DNA from: Spirosoma rhododendri | GTDB lineage: Bacteria > Bacteroidota > Bacteroidia > Cytophagales > Spirosomataceae | Reading direction: 5' to 3' | Assembly: GCF_012849055.1 (NCBI RefSeq) | Contig: NZ_CP051677.1 | Span: 1,338,501 to 1,402,500, forward strand | Length of the DNA stretch: 64,000 bases | In this document: in pieces, positions 36,900 through 45,417 of the stretch | Numbering within the stretch: position 1 is the first letter of the stretch | Layout of the letters: the number at the start of each line of letters is the position of its first letter | Program-made: the position numbers and the translations under genes | Notes under the pieces: generated by a model | Seen by the model: the letters and a program-made list of their open reading frames with translations, nothing else | Told to the model about the DNA's origin: nothing | Database searches by the model: none

Positions 36900-37808
36900 T
36901 CAAAACAGACTACCCTGCACGACTTTTGGTTGCAGGACGGGTTCGCGCAGGTTCAGCCCGCAGTGTTGATTTAACTGGCGAATCCAGTACAGAATCAGTT
37001 CGGGAGCGGTATCGTTGTCGCCCCCACCGTGGATAAACAGATAGGCCGTTTGCAGTCCTTTCTCGAACCACGTTTTTAGCCGCTGCACCCAGGCGTCGGT
37101 ACGGCTATAATCAGTTTGGTGGCCTTCGTTGGCGATGAAGCGAAGCGTCAGCACCGGACTGCTCAGTCCCATGTGCAGTACATCACGCCGACCGGCTACG
37201 TCGGTGATGACCACATGCCGGTGTAGGGCGTGCAGGCGTTCGAGCGTCTGGGGCCAGACCACTTTACCGAACCAGTCGGGATGGCGAAATTCGACGGATA
37301 CGTTCAGTTCGTCGGGCAGGTGTTTGAGGTAGCTTTCCAACACGGGCCACTTGTCGGGCCCGAAGTGGGGCGGCAGTTGCAGGAAGGTCATGCCCAGAAA
37401 CTCTTCCAGTTGCAGCACCGCGTTGACAAACTCTTCGGTCTGTAACTCGGCCGCTACCAGTTGCCGCTCATGGCTGATAAGCTGCGGGAATTTAGGGCAG
37501 TATGCAAAGCCGGGCGTGGCTTCGTTTTTCCACTTCTCGATCATCCCCGGCGTTGGAATCTGGTAGTGCGTCAGGTTCAGCTCAATGGTGTTGAACTGCC
37601 GGGTATAGTAGTGCAGGAAGTCTTTATCTTTCGCGTTGGTTGGGTACACCTTCCCCACGTAATCTTTGTTTGCCCAGATTGGCCCACCGATATACACCTG
37701 TGGCCGAACGGCGGGTTCGACGGCCGTCCAGACCCGCGCGTTGAATGGATTACCGGGGGGCAGTGCGAAGCTAACTGTATCAAGATTAGGCGTCTTTCCG
37801 AATTCCAT
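36900..37808 (-). CDS. DUF72 (YecE-like) protein
   Basis: 302 residues from ATG 37808 (MEFGKTPNLDTVSFALPPG). The DUF72 TIM-barrel pattern is clear: VYIGGPIWANKDYVGKVYP, FNTIELNLTHYQIPTPGMIE, FAYCPKFPQLISH, LQLPPHFGPDKWPVL, and SVEFRHPDWF. The biochemical role of this family is unknown. It is divergent from the HEPN gene, with 63 bases between. Confidence 0.88.
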   Translation of the reverse strand: MEFGKTPNLDTVSFALPPGNPFNARVWTAVEPAVRPQVYIGGPIWANKDYVGKVYPTNAKDKDFLHYYTRQFNTIELNLTHYQIPTPGMIEKWKNEATPGFAYCPKFPQLISHERQLVAAELQTEEFVNAVLQLEEFLGMTFLQLPPHFGPDKWPVLESYLKHLPDELNVSVEFRHPDWFGKVVWPQTLERLHALHRHVVITDVAGRRDVLHMGLSSPVLTLRFIANEGHQTDYSRTDAWVQRLKTWFEKGLQTAYLFIHGGGDNDTAPELILYWIRQLNQHCGLNLREPVLQPKVVQGSLF

Positions 37809-37871
37809 AGCCGTTGAGATGAAGTAGCTTAGCAAGTAAAAATACGGCATATTTGTTTGAAATCCACCGTA

Positions 37872-38324
37872 ATGCCATCCCGTTCAACCTTGCAAAAACT
37901 GGCCCAGCAGCGCCTTGCCGATGCCGCCGTGTTACTAGCCGCCGACCAGCCCGACACTGCTTTTTACCTCGCCGGTTACGCCATCGAATGCGCGCTGAAA
38001 GCCGCCGTCTGCCGCACCCTCGATCAGAATGACTTCTACCAGCCCGACCGCACCAACAAAGGCAGTCGTTACGTGCAGGACCGTGTTTTCCGTGAGTTTA
38101 AAACGCACAACTACAGCGATTTGCTGGTGTTATCCGGGCTTTCGGCTAAATTTGAGAAGGCAAGAACGGAGGACGGTCAACTCGAAACTGCCTGGACACG
38201 AGTACGCAGTATGAACTGGTCAGAGCAGGTTCGTTACAACCTCAACTCTTTTTCTGTTTTACCTGTTAGCGAGTTTGTGGAATCGGTTAACACGATTGTC
38301 GTATGGATAAGCAAGTACTGGTAG
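37872..38324 (+). CDS. HEPN domain protein
   Basis: 150 residues from ATG 37872. The HEPN core is RLADAAVLLAADQPDTAFYL then AGYAIECALKAAVCR. R74-EFKT-H79-N-Y81 has the RX4HXY spacing of HEPN ribonuclease toxins, but H79 also lies in the KTH element common to this family, so nuclease activity is not certain. The downstream gene overlaps by 22 bases, which indicates a coupled pair. HEPN proteins often act as toxins with a nucleotidyltransferase antitoxin; the partner here is different. Confidence 0.78.
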   Translation: MPSRSTLQKLAQQRLADAAVLLAADQPDTAFYLAGYAIECALKAAVCRTLDQNDFYQPDRTNKGSRYVQDRVFREFKTHNYSDLLVLSGLSAKFEKARTEDGQLETAWTRVRSMNWSEQVRYNLNSFSVLPVSEFVESVNTIVVWISKYW

Positions 38325-38644
38325 GCGCACTAAGCAAAGTGTTTGATGCACTCAAACAGAAAGGGTATGCTGTCTCCGCATACCGAGTCATGCCCGAATA
38401 TTTAGGGTATCGTGAGCTGCCGCTTTTAGTCGGTGTAGTCGTCCCTTCGTGGAAGAACGAGCCTTCGGTTAAAGCAAAAATTTCAACTATCGTAGACATA
38501 CTGCATTCAGGCATACTATCATCTGATGAGCGTGCTTATATCTCGGGGGTAATACCTTACAATTCGCAGGAGGAGATGAACGAATTTTTCGACGAACAGG
38601 AAGGTGTGGGCCGGCCGGTGGTGGAGCCATATTGGCCGGACTGA
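38303..38644 (+). CDS. Unknown protein paired with the HEPN gene
   Basis: 113 residues. The N-terminus is helical (LVGALSKVFDALKQKGYAVS), followed by beta strands (RELPLLVGVVVPSW, AYISGVIPYNS) and an acidic tail with EEMNEFFDEQEG. I see no nucleotidyltransferase GSxxxG motif, so it is not the usual MNT antitoxin. It starts inside the HEPN gene (22-base overlap), and a terminator follows, so the pair is a closed unit. A role as antitoxin or regulatory partner is inference only. Confidence 0.65.
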   Translation: MDKQVLVGALSKVFDALKQKGYAVSAYRVMPEYLGYRELPLLVGVVVPSWKNEPSVKAKISTIVDILHSGILSSDERAYISGVIPYNSQEEMNEFFDEQEGVGRPVVEPYWPD

Positions 38645-38672
38645 GTGCGCGCGTCAACTGACCAAATTCGCT

Positions 38673-38706
38673 GCCCGTCCGGTATTTCCCGCGACGGGCT
38701 TATTTT
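38673..38706 (+). terminator. Terminator of the HEPN pair, overlapping the valS promoter
   Basis: gcccgtc at 38673-38679 pairs with gacgggc at 38693-38699 around a 13-base loop, followed by ttattttt. The T run is also a TATTTTTG element (38701-38708) that matches the Bacteroidota -7 consensus, 33 bases before valS. Confidence 0.6.
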
Positions 38707-38740
38707 TGTCCTTTAATCGGGCGTAGCCCCGCCATAACGA

Positions 38741-41404
38741 ATGATCGCCAAGACATACTCACCCCAGGATATTGAAGCCAAATGGTATCAGTACTGGCTC
38801 GACAATAAGCTGTTCAGATCCACGCCCGACGAGCGGGAGCCGTATACCATCGTGATTCCGCCCCCCAACGTTACGGGGGTGCTACACATGGGCCACATGC
38901 TCAACAACACCATTCAGGACGTGCTGATCCGGAAGGCGCGGATGGAGGGTAAAAATGCCTGCTGGGTGCCCGGCACCGACCACGCGAGTATCGCTACCGA
39001 AGCGAAAGTCGTGGCGATGCTGGCCGAACGCGGTATCAAAAAGCAGGACCTGACCCGCGAGCAGTTTCTGGAATACGCCTGGGAGTGGAAAGAAAAATAC
39101 GGCGGCATCATCCTGAGTCAGCTGGCCAAGCTCGGCGCGTCGTGCGACTGGGACCGGACGCGCTTTACGATGGAGCCGGACCTGTATCAGTCGGTTATCG
39201 ACGTGTTTGTCGATCTGTACGAAAAGGGACTTATTTACCGGGGCGTTCGGATGGTCAACTGGGATCCGCAGGGGCGCACGGCCGTGTCGGACGAGGAGGT
39301 GATCACCAAAGAAGTGCAGCAGAAGCTGGTGTATATCCGCTACGCCATCAAAGGCAGCACGACTGATACCGGTGAGCCCGAATACATCACGATTGCGACC
39401 GTTCGGCCAGAAACAATCATGGCCGATGCGGCCATCGCCGTTAACCCTAACGACGAGCGGTACACGCATCTGCATGGCAAAACGGCGATCATCCCGCTGA
39501 TTAACCGTGAGGTGCCGATCATTACCGATGAGTACGTCGCGATGGACTTCGGTACGGGTGGCCTGAAAGTGACGCCCGCCCACGACCCGAACGACTACAG
39601 CCTGGGCATCAAGCACAACCTGCCGGTTCTCGACATTCTGAACGACGACGGTACGCTGAATGAGAAAGCGCAGATTCTGGTCGGGCAGGATCGGTTTGCG
39701 GCCCGGAAGGCTATTATCAAACTGCTGGATGAAGCGGGGCATCTGGTCAAGACGGAGGATAACAAGTCGAACGTCGGCACGTCGGAGCGGACGGGCGCAG
39801 TGATTGAGCCGAAACTGTCGTTGCAGTGGTTCCTGAAGATGGAGCAGCTGGCCAAACCCGCCCTCGACGGCGTTATGGACGACACCATTCAGCTGGTTCC
39901 GCCGAAGTTCAAGAATATGTACCGGGCCTGGATGGAGAACGTTCATGACTGGTGCATCAGCCGACAACTGTGGTGGGGACAGCGTATTCCGGCCTACTAC
40001 ATGCAGGACGGCACCGTAATCGTGGCCCGCAGCAAGCACGAAGCACTGGAGAAAGTACAGCACGAAAAGCTGCTGTTCGCCATGACCGAAGCCGACCTGA
40101 CGCAGGACGAAGATGTGCTCGACACTTGGTTCTCGTCGTGGCTGTGGCCGATGTCGGTGTTCAACGGTATCGAAGAGCCTAATAACCCCGACATCAACTA
40201 CTACTATCCGACCAACGACCTCGTTACGGCCCCCGAAATTCTGTTTTTCTGGGTGGCCCGGATGATTATTGCCGGGTACGAATACAAAGGCGAAGCACCG
40301 TTCAAAAACGTGTACCTGACGGGTATCGTCCGCGACAAGTTGGGTCGGAAAATGTCGAAGTCGCTGGGTAACTCGCCCGATCCGCTCGACCTGATCGATC
40401 AATACGGGGCCGACGGCGTTCGGACGGGGATGCTCTTCAGCTCACCCGCCGGTAACGATCTGCCGTTCGACGAAAAGCTGGTTGAGCAGGGCCGGAATTT
40501 CAGCAACAAAATCTGGAATGCGTTCCGGCTGGTTAAAAGCTGGAATGTATCGGAAACGGCCGATGCCGGAGCCAATGCACTGTCGATCCAGTGGTTCGAG
40601 TCGAAGCTGAACGCGACGTTGGTCGAGATTGAAGACCTGTTCAGCAAGTTCCGCATTTCCGACGCGCTACAGGCCATCTACAAACTGATCTGGGACGATT
40701 TCTGCGCGCAGTACCTCGAACTGATTAAACCAGCTTACGATACCGAAGCCGGTGCAGCCCAGCCCATCGATAAGGCCACGTTCGACGCAACGATTGATTT
40801 CTTCGAGCGGCTGATGTGTCTGGCGCATCCGTTCATGCCGTTTATCACCGAAGAAATCTGGCAGGACATCCGCGAACGGAAAGACGGCGATAGCATCTGC
40901 GTGACTGCATTCCCGAAAGCCGGGTCGGTCGATCAACCGATTCTGACTGACTTCGATACGCTGTTCGAGATCATATCGAACATTCGTAATATCCGGAGCA
41001 CGAAGCAGCTTTCGCCCAGGATCGAACTGCCGCTGGCGATCCGCACGGCCGACAGCCAGCGTTTTCAGACGCTGGAACCGCTGATTCAGAAAATGGCCAA
41101 CGTCTCAGCAGTGACGTACACGAGCGAGAAGAGCGAAGGAACGGCGTTCCTGATTAAGGCCGACGAGTTCTTTGTCAATCTGGCGGGCGAAGTCGATGCG
41201 GAGCAGGAAATCGCTAGCGCACAGAAGGAATTGGATTACCTCACCGGCTTCCGCGAATCGACCCTGAAAAAGCTGTCGAACGAAAAGTTTGTCGCTAACG
41301 CCAAGCCCGAACTAGTCGAGCGGGAGCGGCAAAAACTAGCTGATGCCGACGCTAAGATTCAGGCTCTGACCGAACGACTGAAAAGTCTGATGGCTAGCAG
41401 CTAA
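38741..41404 (+). CDS. valS: Valine--tRNA ligase
   Basis: 887 residues, normal for the family. It charges tRNA-Val and edits threonine. HMGH at 49-52 (PPPNVTGVLHMGH) and KMSKS at 537-541 are the class I signatures. The editing domain region contains TIATVRPETIMADAAIAVNP and VTPAHDPNDY. The C-terminal coiled coil runs from about residue 815 (EQEIASAQKELDYLTGF on). It is alone on its transcript. Confidence 0.98.
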   Translation: MIAKTYSPQDIEAKWYQYWLDNKLFRSTPDEREPYTIVIPPPNVTGVLHMGHMLNNTIQDVLIRKARMEGKNACWVPGTDHASIATEAKVVAMLAERGIKKQDLTREQFLEYAWEWKEKYGGIILSQLAKLGASCDWDRTRFTMEPDLYQSVIDVFVDLYEKGLIYRGVRMVNWDPQGRTAVSDEEVITKEVQQKLVYIRYAIKGSTTDTGEPEYITIATVRPETIMADAAIAVNPNDERYTHLHGKTAIIPLINREVPIITDEYVAMDFGTGGLKVTPAHDPNDYSLGIKHNLPVLDILNDDGTLNEKAQILVGQDRFAARKAIIKLLDEAGHLVKTEDNKSNVGTSERTGAVIEPKLSLQWFLKMEQLAKPALDGVMDDTIQLVPPKFKNMYRAWMENVHDWCISRQLWWGQRIPAYYMQDGTVIVARSKHEALEKVQHEKLLFAMTEADLTQDEDVLDTWFSSWLWPMSVFNGIEEPNNPDINYYYPTNDLVTAPEILFFWVARMIIAGYEYKGEAPFKNVYLTGIVRDKLGRKMSKSLGNSPDPLDLIDQYGADGVRTGMLFSSPAGNDLPFDEKLVEQGRNFSNKIWNAFRLVKSWNVSETADAGANALSIQWFESKLNATLVEIEDLFSKFRISDALQAIYKLIWDDFCAQYLELIKPAYDTEAGAAQPIDKATFDATIDFFERLMCLAHPFMPFITEEIWQDIRERKDGDSICVTAFPKAGSVDQPILTDFDTLFEIISNIRNIRSTKQLSPRIELPLAIRTADSQRFQTLEPLIQKMANVSAVTYTSEKSEGTAFLIKADEFFVNLAGEVDAEQEIASAQKELDYLTGFRESTLKKLSNEKFVANAKPELVERERQKLADADAKIQALTERLKSLMASS

Positions 41405-41442
41405 GTTTTTAACAGCGTTCTGTTGTTCAAGACCAGAAGCTA

Positions 41443-42729
41443 TCAGGCAATTACTGGATTTTGCTTTTGACGTGGTTCGGTGACTTCGGTTGCCGGACCA
41501 CGTTTGTTTGTATCCAGCCGGAGTATCAGCCCGTATAAACCGATCGCCAGATAGCTGAGCAGACTAAATCCCTGCGAATAATCGTACAGAGTTGGCCCGA
41601 TCGTGTCGAAAATCATTAGTCCGATCAATACGGATACCCAGACCACAACACGCCGAGTTTTGAGTTGACTGGTTACGGTCAACAGTTGGTAGGTGGCTGG
41701 TATCGTCAGCACCATCGTTACAAAATGCCCCTCCCAGGTTACCCCCGAGACCAGCAACATCGTCAGATAAACAAGCACGATCACGGACAAAGGCACCACT
41801 GCCAGGTGGCGACTAACCCAGGCCCGCCAGAACGTCAGACCGAAAACCAGTAGCTGTGCTGCCAGGCTAATCCTACGGACAATTGGTACGTGCCAGTCGA
41901 CGATGTTGTACGCGTGGTTGTTGTACGCATTTCCCGCCGACGTCAGCAGCTTACCCAGCATTGATGGCAGGCTAAAGCTGATCGAATCCGTGTAGATTTT
42001 TCCGGCTTGCAGAAACGGTAGCAACGTAATCTGCCAGAAGTCGACGTAATCCTGATACCCGCGATTGACACCCCGCATCATCAGTACAGTGGCGAAAATT
42101 AGTGCGCTGAAGACAATCGTTTTCAACAGCGTAGGCACCGGTTTACGAATGAAGAACAGCAAAATCAGCAGGGCGGGCATCACTTTCAGCCATGTCGCCA
42201 TCGTCAGCAGTAGCAAGGCTGTCGTCTGTCGCCCCCGCAGGTAGAGGTACACACCACCCAGGCTAAGCAGCGCGACTAGTTCGTTGATATTGACCCAGAT
42301 GATGTTATGCCAGAAATACCGAATCGTTGCGACGAACCCCACGGCAAGCGCGGGGGCCAGATTGGCCGATGGAAAATAGTACCGGAGAATGAGGTAGCTG
42401 AGACGCAGAAGACCCAACCAGGCCATGAAATTGAAGAACGTAAACACGCCCACCGCAACCGGGAATGGCATCAGCCCCAACAGTTGAAAGACCAGCGGAG
42501 CAAAGGGCGGGTACAGAAACTCCTCGGCCCCGCCAATCCGGCTATACAGACCGTTGCCTTCGATAAAATTCACCCCCGCCGACCAGAAGATATAAATGTC
42601 GCCGTGCACGTCCTGCGTGTTTGCTTCCTGTACGGCTTTTAAAACGGCAATGATTAGTATACTGACGATCAGTAGTGTTAGTTGAATCGTATGGGTTCGC
42701 CAATAGGTCGTCGTGAATAACTGGTTCAT
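41443..42729 (-). CDS. GT87 family membrane glycosyltransferase
   Basis: 428 residues with about ten membrane segments (LTLLIVSILIIAVLKAVQEA near the start, LLLLTMATWLKVMPALLILL in the middle). The GT87 (DUF2029) pattern shows DIYIFWSAGVNFIEGNGLYS and EFLYPPFAPLVFQLLGLMP, with an acidic residue before the fourth segment. Such enzymes use polyprenyl-phosphate sugars to build envelope glycans. The acceptor is unknown. It converges on valS and is divergent from the HAD gene. Confidence 0.85.
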   Translation of the reverse strand: MNQLFTTTYWRTHTIQLTLLIVSILIIAVLKAVQEANTQDVHGDIYIFWSAGVNFIEGNGLYSRIGGAEEFLYPPFAPLVFQLLGLMPFPVAVGVFTFFNFMAWLGLLRLSYLILRYYFPSANLAPALAVGFVATIRYFWHNIIWVNINELVALLSLGGVYLYLRGRQTTALLLLTMATWLKVMPALLILLFFIRKPVPTLLKTIVFSALIFATVLMMRGVNRGYQDYVDFWQITLLPFLQAGKIYTDSISFSLPSMLGKLLTSAGNAYNNHAYNIVDWHVPIVRRISLAAQLLVFGLTFWRAWVSRHLAVVPLSVIVLVYLTMLLVSGVTWEGHFVTMVLTIPATYQLLTVTSQLKTRRVVVWVSVLIGLMIFDTIGPTLYDYSQGFSLLSYLAIGLYGLILRLDTNKRGPATEVTEPRQKQNPVIA

Positions 42730-42869
42730 TTATAGTTGAGTTAGCGTTATGTACAAACGTATATAATTCAATCATTGCGAAACCATTTTCTCGATTCTAT
42801 TCATGAAATGGTATGAATCGTTCTATTTTTGCTCGAATGACAGCGCTTACATCACAAAAACCTGCCGGT

Positions 42870-43391
42870 ATGAACAAGTGTATTTTCCTCGACCGCGACG
42901 GCGTTCTGAATGAAGACCGCCCCGACTACGTGTATCGGGTCGACGATTTTATCATTCCCGATGGCGTCCCCAGGGCTTTGCAATTGTTTAAGGATGCCGG
43001 CTATCTGCTGATTATCATTACCAATCAGGCTGGCATTGCCCGTGGCTTATATACCCGCGACGATGTCATGAACTGTTACGCTTATTTACAGCAACAGTGT
43101 GGCAACCTGATCGACGATATTTACTATTGCCCACATCACCCGAAGTTCGATTCCGAATCGCTGATGCGTAAACCCGGTTCGTTGATGATTGAGAAGGCGA
43201 TGGCCAAGTACAACATTCAGCCAGCTACATCCTGGATGATTGGCGACGCGTTGCGGGACATGCAGGCCGGCCGCCGGGCGGGGGTCCGAACGGTACGCAT
43301 TGCGCATCCGACTGCAACGGACTTGCTGGACAGCGAACGCTGCGCTACTGACCTGCTCGAAGCGTCGCACTATGTGCTTAGCCAGGGCTAG
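42870..43391 (+). CDS. HAD phosphatase, GmhB/HisB-N-like
   Basis: 173 residues from ATG 42870; a TATTTTTG match to the -7 consensus at 42824-42831 lies inside the longer open frame, so upstream starts at 42813 and perhaps 42837 are unlikely. HAD motif I is FLDRDGVLNEDRPDY, motif II IIITNQAGIARG, and the end has MIGDALRDMQAGRRAG. The zinc-loop start CPHHP is present but the second Cys pair of GmhB is absent, replaced by SESLMRKP. It probably removes a phosphate from a heptose or histidinol-type compound; the substrate is unsettled. Confidence 0.82.
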   Translation: MNKCIFLDRDGVLNEDRPDYVYRVDDFIIPDGVPRALQLFKDAGYLLIIITNQAGIARGLYTRDDVMNCYAYLQQQCGNLIDDIYYCPHHPKFDSESLMRKPGSLMIEKAMAKYNIQPATSWMIGDALRDMQAGRRAGVRTVRIAHPTATDLLDSERCATDLLEASHYVLSQG

Positions 43392-43411
43392 TTCCAATCG
43401 CCAGTACGCAA

Positions 43412-43447
43412 AAGAGCCCCGTGAATCGACTTATTCACGGGGCTCTT
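43412..43447. terminator. Bidirectional terminator after the HAD gene
   Basis: aagagccccgtgaat at 43412-43426 pairs perfectly with attcacggggctctt at 43433-43447 around cgactt. It serves the HAD gene on the plus strand and the small lipoprotein on the minus strand. Confidence 0.85.
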
Positions 43448-43466
43448 CTATTCAGTATCGTACCGA

Positions 43467-43595
43467 TTAAGCGCGTACCTGATGCACGGAAGCGGGTTTA
43501 TGTACACTGCCGTAGGCCGGGCAGTTTGACCGCCGGGAGCAGGCTCCCATTGACAGGGCAACCAACGCGGTCGCCACAACAAGTAGTTTTTTCAT
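43467..43595 (-). CDS. 42-residue lipoprotein with a CPAYG motif
   Basis: The frame reads MKKLLVVATALVALSMGAC, then a short mature part (SRRSNCPAYGSVHKPASVHQ and VRA). Cys19 is the lipidation site. A second Cys lies in NCPAYG, and I recall very short CPAYG lipoproteins in other Cytophagales. No function is known. A terminator follows at 43412-43447, and the ATG at 43595 lies ~115 bases downstream of the speA stop. It is too small for most gene finders. Confidence 0.8.
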   Translation of the reverse strand: MKKLLVVATALVALSMGACSRRSNCPAYGSVHKPASVHQVRA

Positions 43596-43655
43596 CGAAT
43601 AAGTGGTTGCGTTCAGTGTCACACAGATAACGAATTCTGTGCCAGAACCGTATGT

Positions 43656-43706
43656 GGCCGTGGTGTTGGATTAGTAATCGGCACCAATCCAGCACCACGG
43701 CCTTTT
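43656..43706. terminator. 17-bp hairpin between the speA stop and the small lipoprotein
   Basis: ggccgtggtgttggatt at 43656-43672 pairs with aatccagcaccacggcc at 43686-43702 (one mismatch) around a 13-base loop, with a T run on the plus strand. The minus-strand speA gene ends four bases from it. Confidence 0.65.
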
Positions 43707-43709
43707 TCT

Positions 43710-45190
43710 TTATTCGTCCACCTTCGCCAGTTCAGCCGCTTCCTCGCGCTCTTCGGCCGCTTCAGTTGCCTCCAGTTCGGTCATTCCCGGCTCGGCTTCG
43801 CCGTAGCCCAGGATCTTCAGCATCACCTCGCTGTTTTGCTCCGGTGCGAACAGCCGCGACCGCAGATTGCCGTCCTCATCCATATCCACGATCACGTGTT
43901 GCGGAGCCGGAATCAGGCAGTGCTGAATACCGCCGTAACCGCCCAGCGACTCCTGATAAGCCCCGTGTGGAACAGCCCCACATACTGCTCTTCCTCATCC
44001 TGGTTAAAGATCGGCAGATACAGGTCGGCGCTGTGGGTTTCAGTGTTGTAGAAATCGTGCGAGTCGCAGGTCAGACCGCCGAGGTTGACTTTCTGGTACG
44101 GGTTGTCCCAGTTGTTCACGGCCAGCATGATGTATTTCTGCCCCAGCCCCCACGAGTCGGGTAGCTGCGTGATAAACGAGCCGTCGATCATGTACCACAG
44201 CTCCTTGTCGTTCTGAAGCTTCTGATCGATCACGTTGTAAATCACCGCACCGCTTTCACCCACCGTATACGAGCCGAACTCGGTGAAGATGTGCGGCACC
44301 GGTACGTTGTTCTTGTTGCAGATCCATTGAATACTCTCCACAATCTGATCGATCATAGCCTGGTAATCGTAGGTAAACTGGAACGAGGTCTGAATCGGCA
44401 TTCCCCCGCCGATGTCGATCGAATCGAGGTCGGGGCAAATCTTGGCCAGTTCGCAGTATTTGTACATAAACCGGCTCAGTTCACTCCAGTAATACGCGCT
44501 GTCTTTGATACCCGTATTGATGAAGAAGTGCAGCATTTTGAGCTTGAACCGTTCGTTGGTCGCGATCTTGGACCGGTACAGTTCGTTGACGTCGCTATAG
44601 CGAATACCCAGCCGGGACGTGTAGAACGCGAAGTTCGGCTCCTCGTCCGTCGCGATGCGAATGCCGAAGTTGACCGACTCAGCCGTTACCGAGTTTTCGT
44701 AGGCTTCGATCTCCTTCAGGTTGTCAAGCACCGGCACGACGTTGAACCCCTCGTTGATCATCTCACTCAGGTACTGCGTGTACAGCGGCCGTTTGTAACC
44801 GTTGGCGATGATGTATGTCTGCTTGTTGATCTTGTTCATCTTGTACAATTCGCGCACAATCTGAATATCATAAGCCGACGACGTTTCGAGGTGAACGTTG
44901 TTCTTCAGTACTTCTTCAAGTACAAATTTGAAGTGGGATGACTTGGTGCAGTAGCAGTACGTGTAGTTGCCTTTGTAATTGTACCGCTTCATCGCATTCT
45001 TAAACAGCAACTTGGCGTGCTGAATATGCTCAGTGATCTTCGGCAAAAACGTCAGCTTGAGGGGCGTACCATACTGCTTTACAATGTCCATCAGCGGTAC
45101 ATTGTTGAACAACAGCTCGTTGTTCTCGACGTTGAACTCCCGCGTGGGGAATTCAAATGTCTGGTCAATCAGGTCATAGTAAGTTTTCAT
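43710..45190 (-). pseudogene. speA: Arginine decarboxylase (SpeA-like), broken by a one-base frameshift
   Basis: From ATG 45190 (MKTYYDLIDQTFEFP) the first ~410 codons are open. They contain the PLP lysine (YCTKSSHF), the glycine loop DIGGGMPIQTSF and the catalytic Cys (LTCDSHDFYN), and then stop at 43913 after FHTGLIRSRW. In another frame the protein continues as AYQESLGGYGGIQHCL, then VIVDMDEDGNLRSRLFAP, ending at 43710 with an acidic tail. The switch falls at the CCCC run 43961-43964; one more C would repair it. Intact, it would be ~493 residues and make agmatine for polyamine synthesis. Confidence 0.82.
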
Positions 45191-45380
45191 CCCTACGATC
45201 GGCACCGAAAAAGAAGTTATGGTTCTGAAAAAAACAGGCGCGAAAATGGCCGTAAAAATCGGGCTTTACAAACCACAAACACGCCCTTTGAACACAACAG
45301 CAGCGGGAAAGTTTTTGATTCAAAAATCGTGTTAAGATTTTGCGGGCGGGCAGCGGTTTCCCCATTCCGGCGGAATGCCC

Positions 45381-45388
45381 TATTTTTG
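45381..45388 (+). promoter_or_regulatory. Candidate -7 element of the ligase promoter (TATTTTTG)
   Basis: An exact TAnnTTTG match 29 bases before the ligase ATG. No TTG is found 20 bases upstream, so only the -7 half is supported. Confidence 0.4.
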
Positions 45389-45417
45389 CCGTCAGTCCCG
45401 TTTTTACGTACCCACTA

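Noticed and set aside
38882..40402. 506-residue open frame antisense to valS
   Set aside because: It lies wholly within a certain tRNA ligase gene and has a shadow-type composition.
42813..42869. Earlier ATG starts for the HAD phosphatase
   Set aside because: A TATTTTTG promoter element lies within this stretch, and HAD relatives begin close to the FLDRDG motif.
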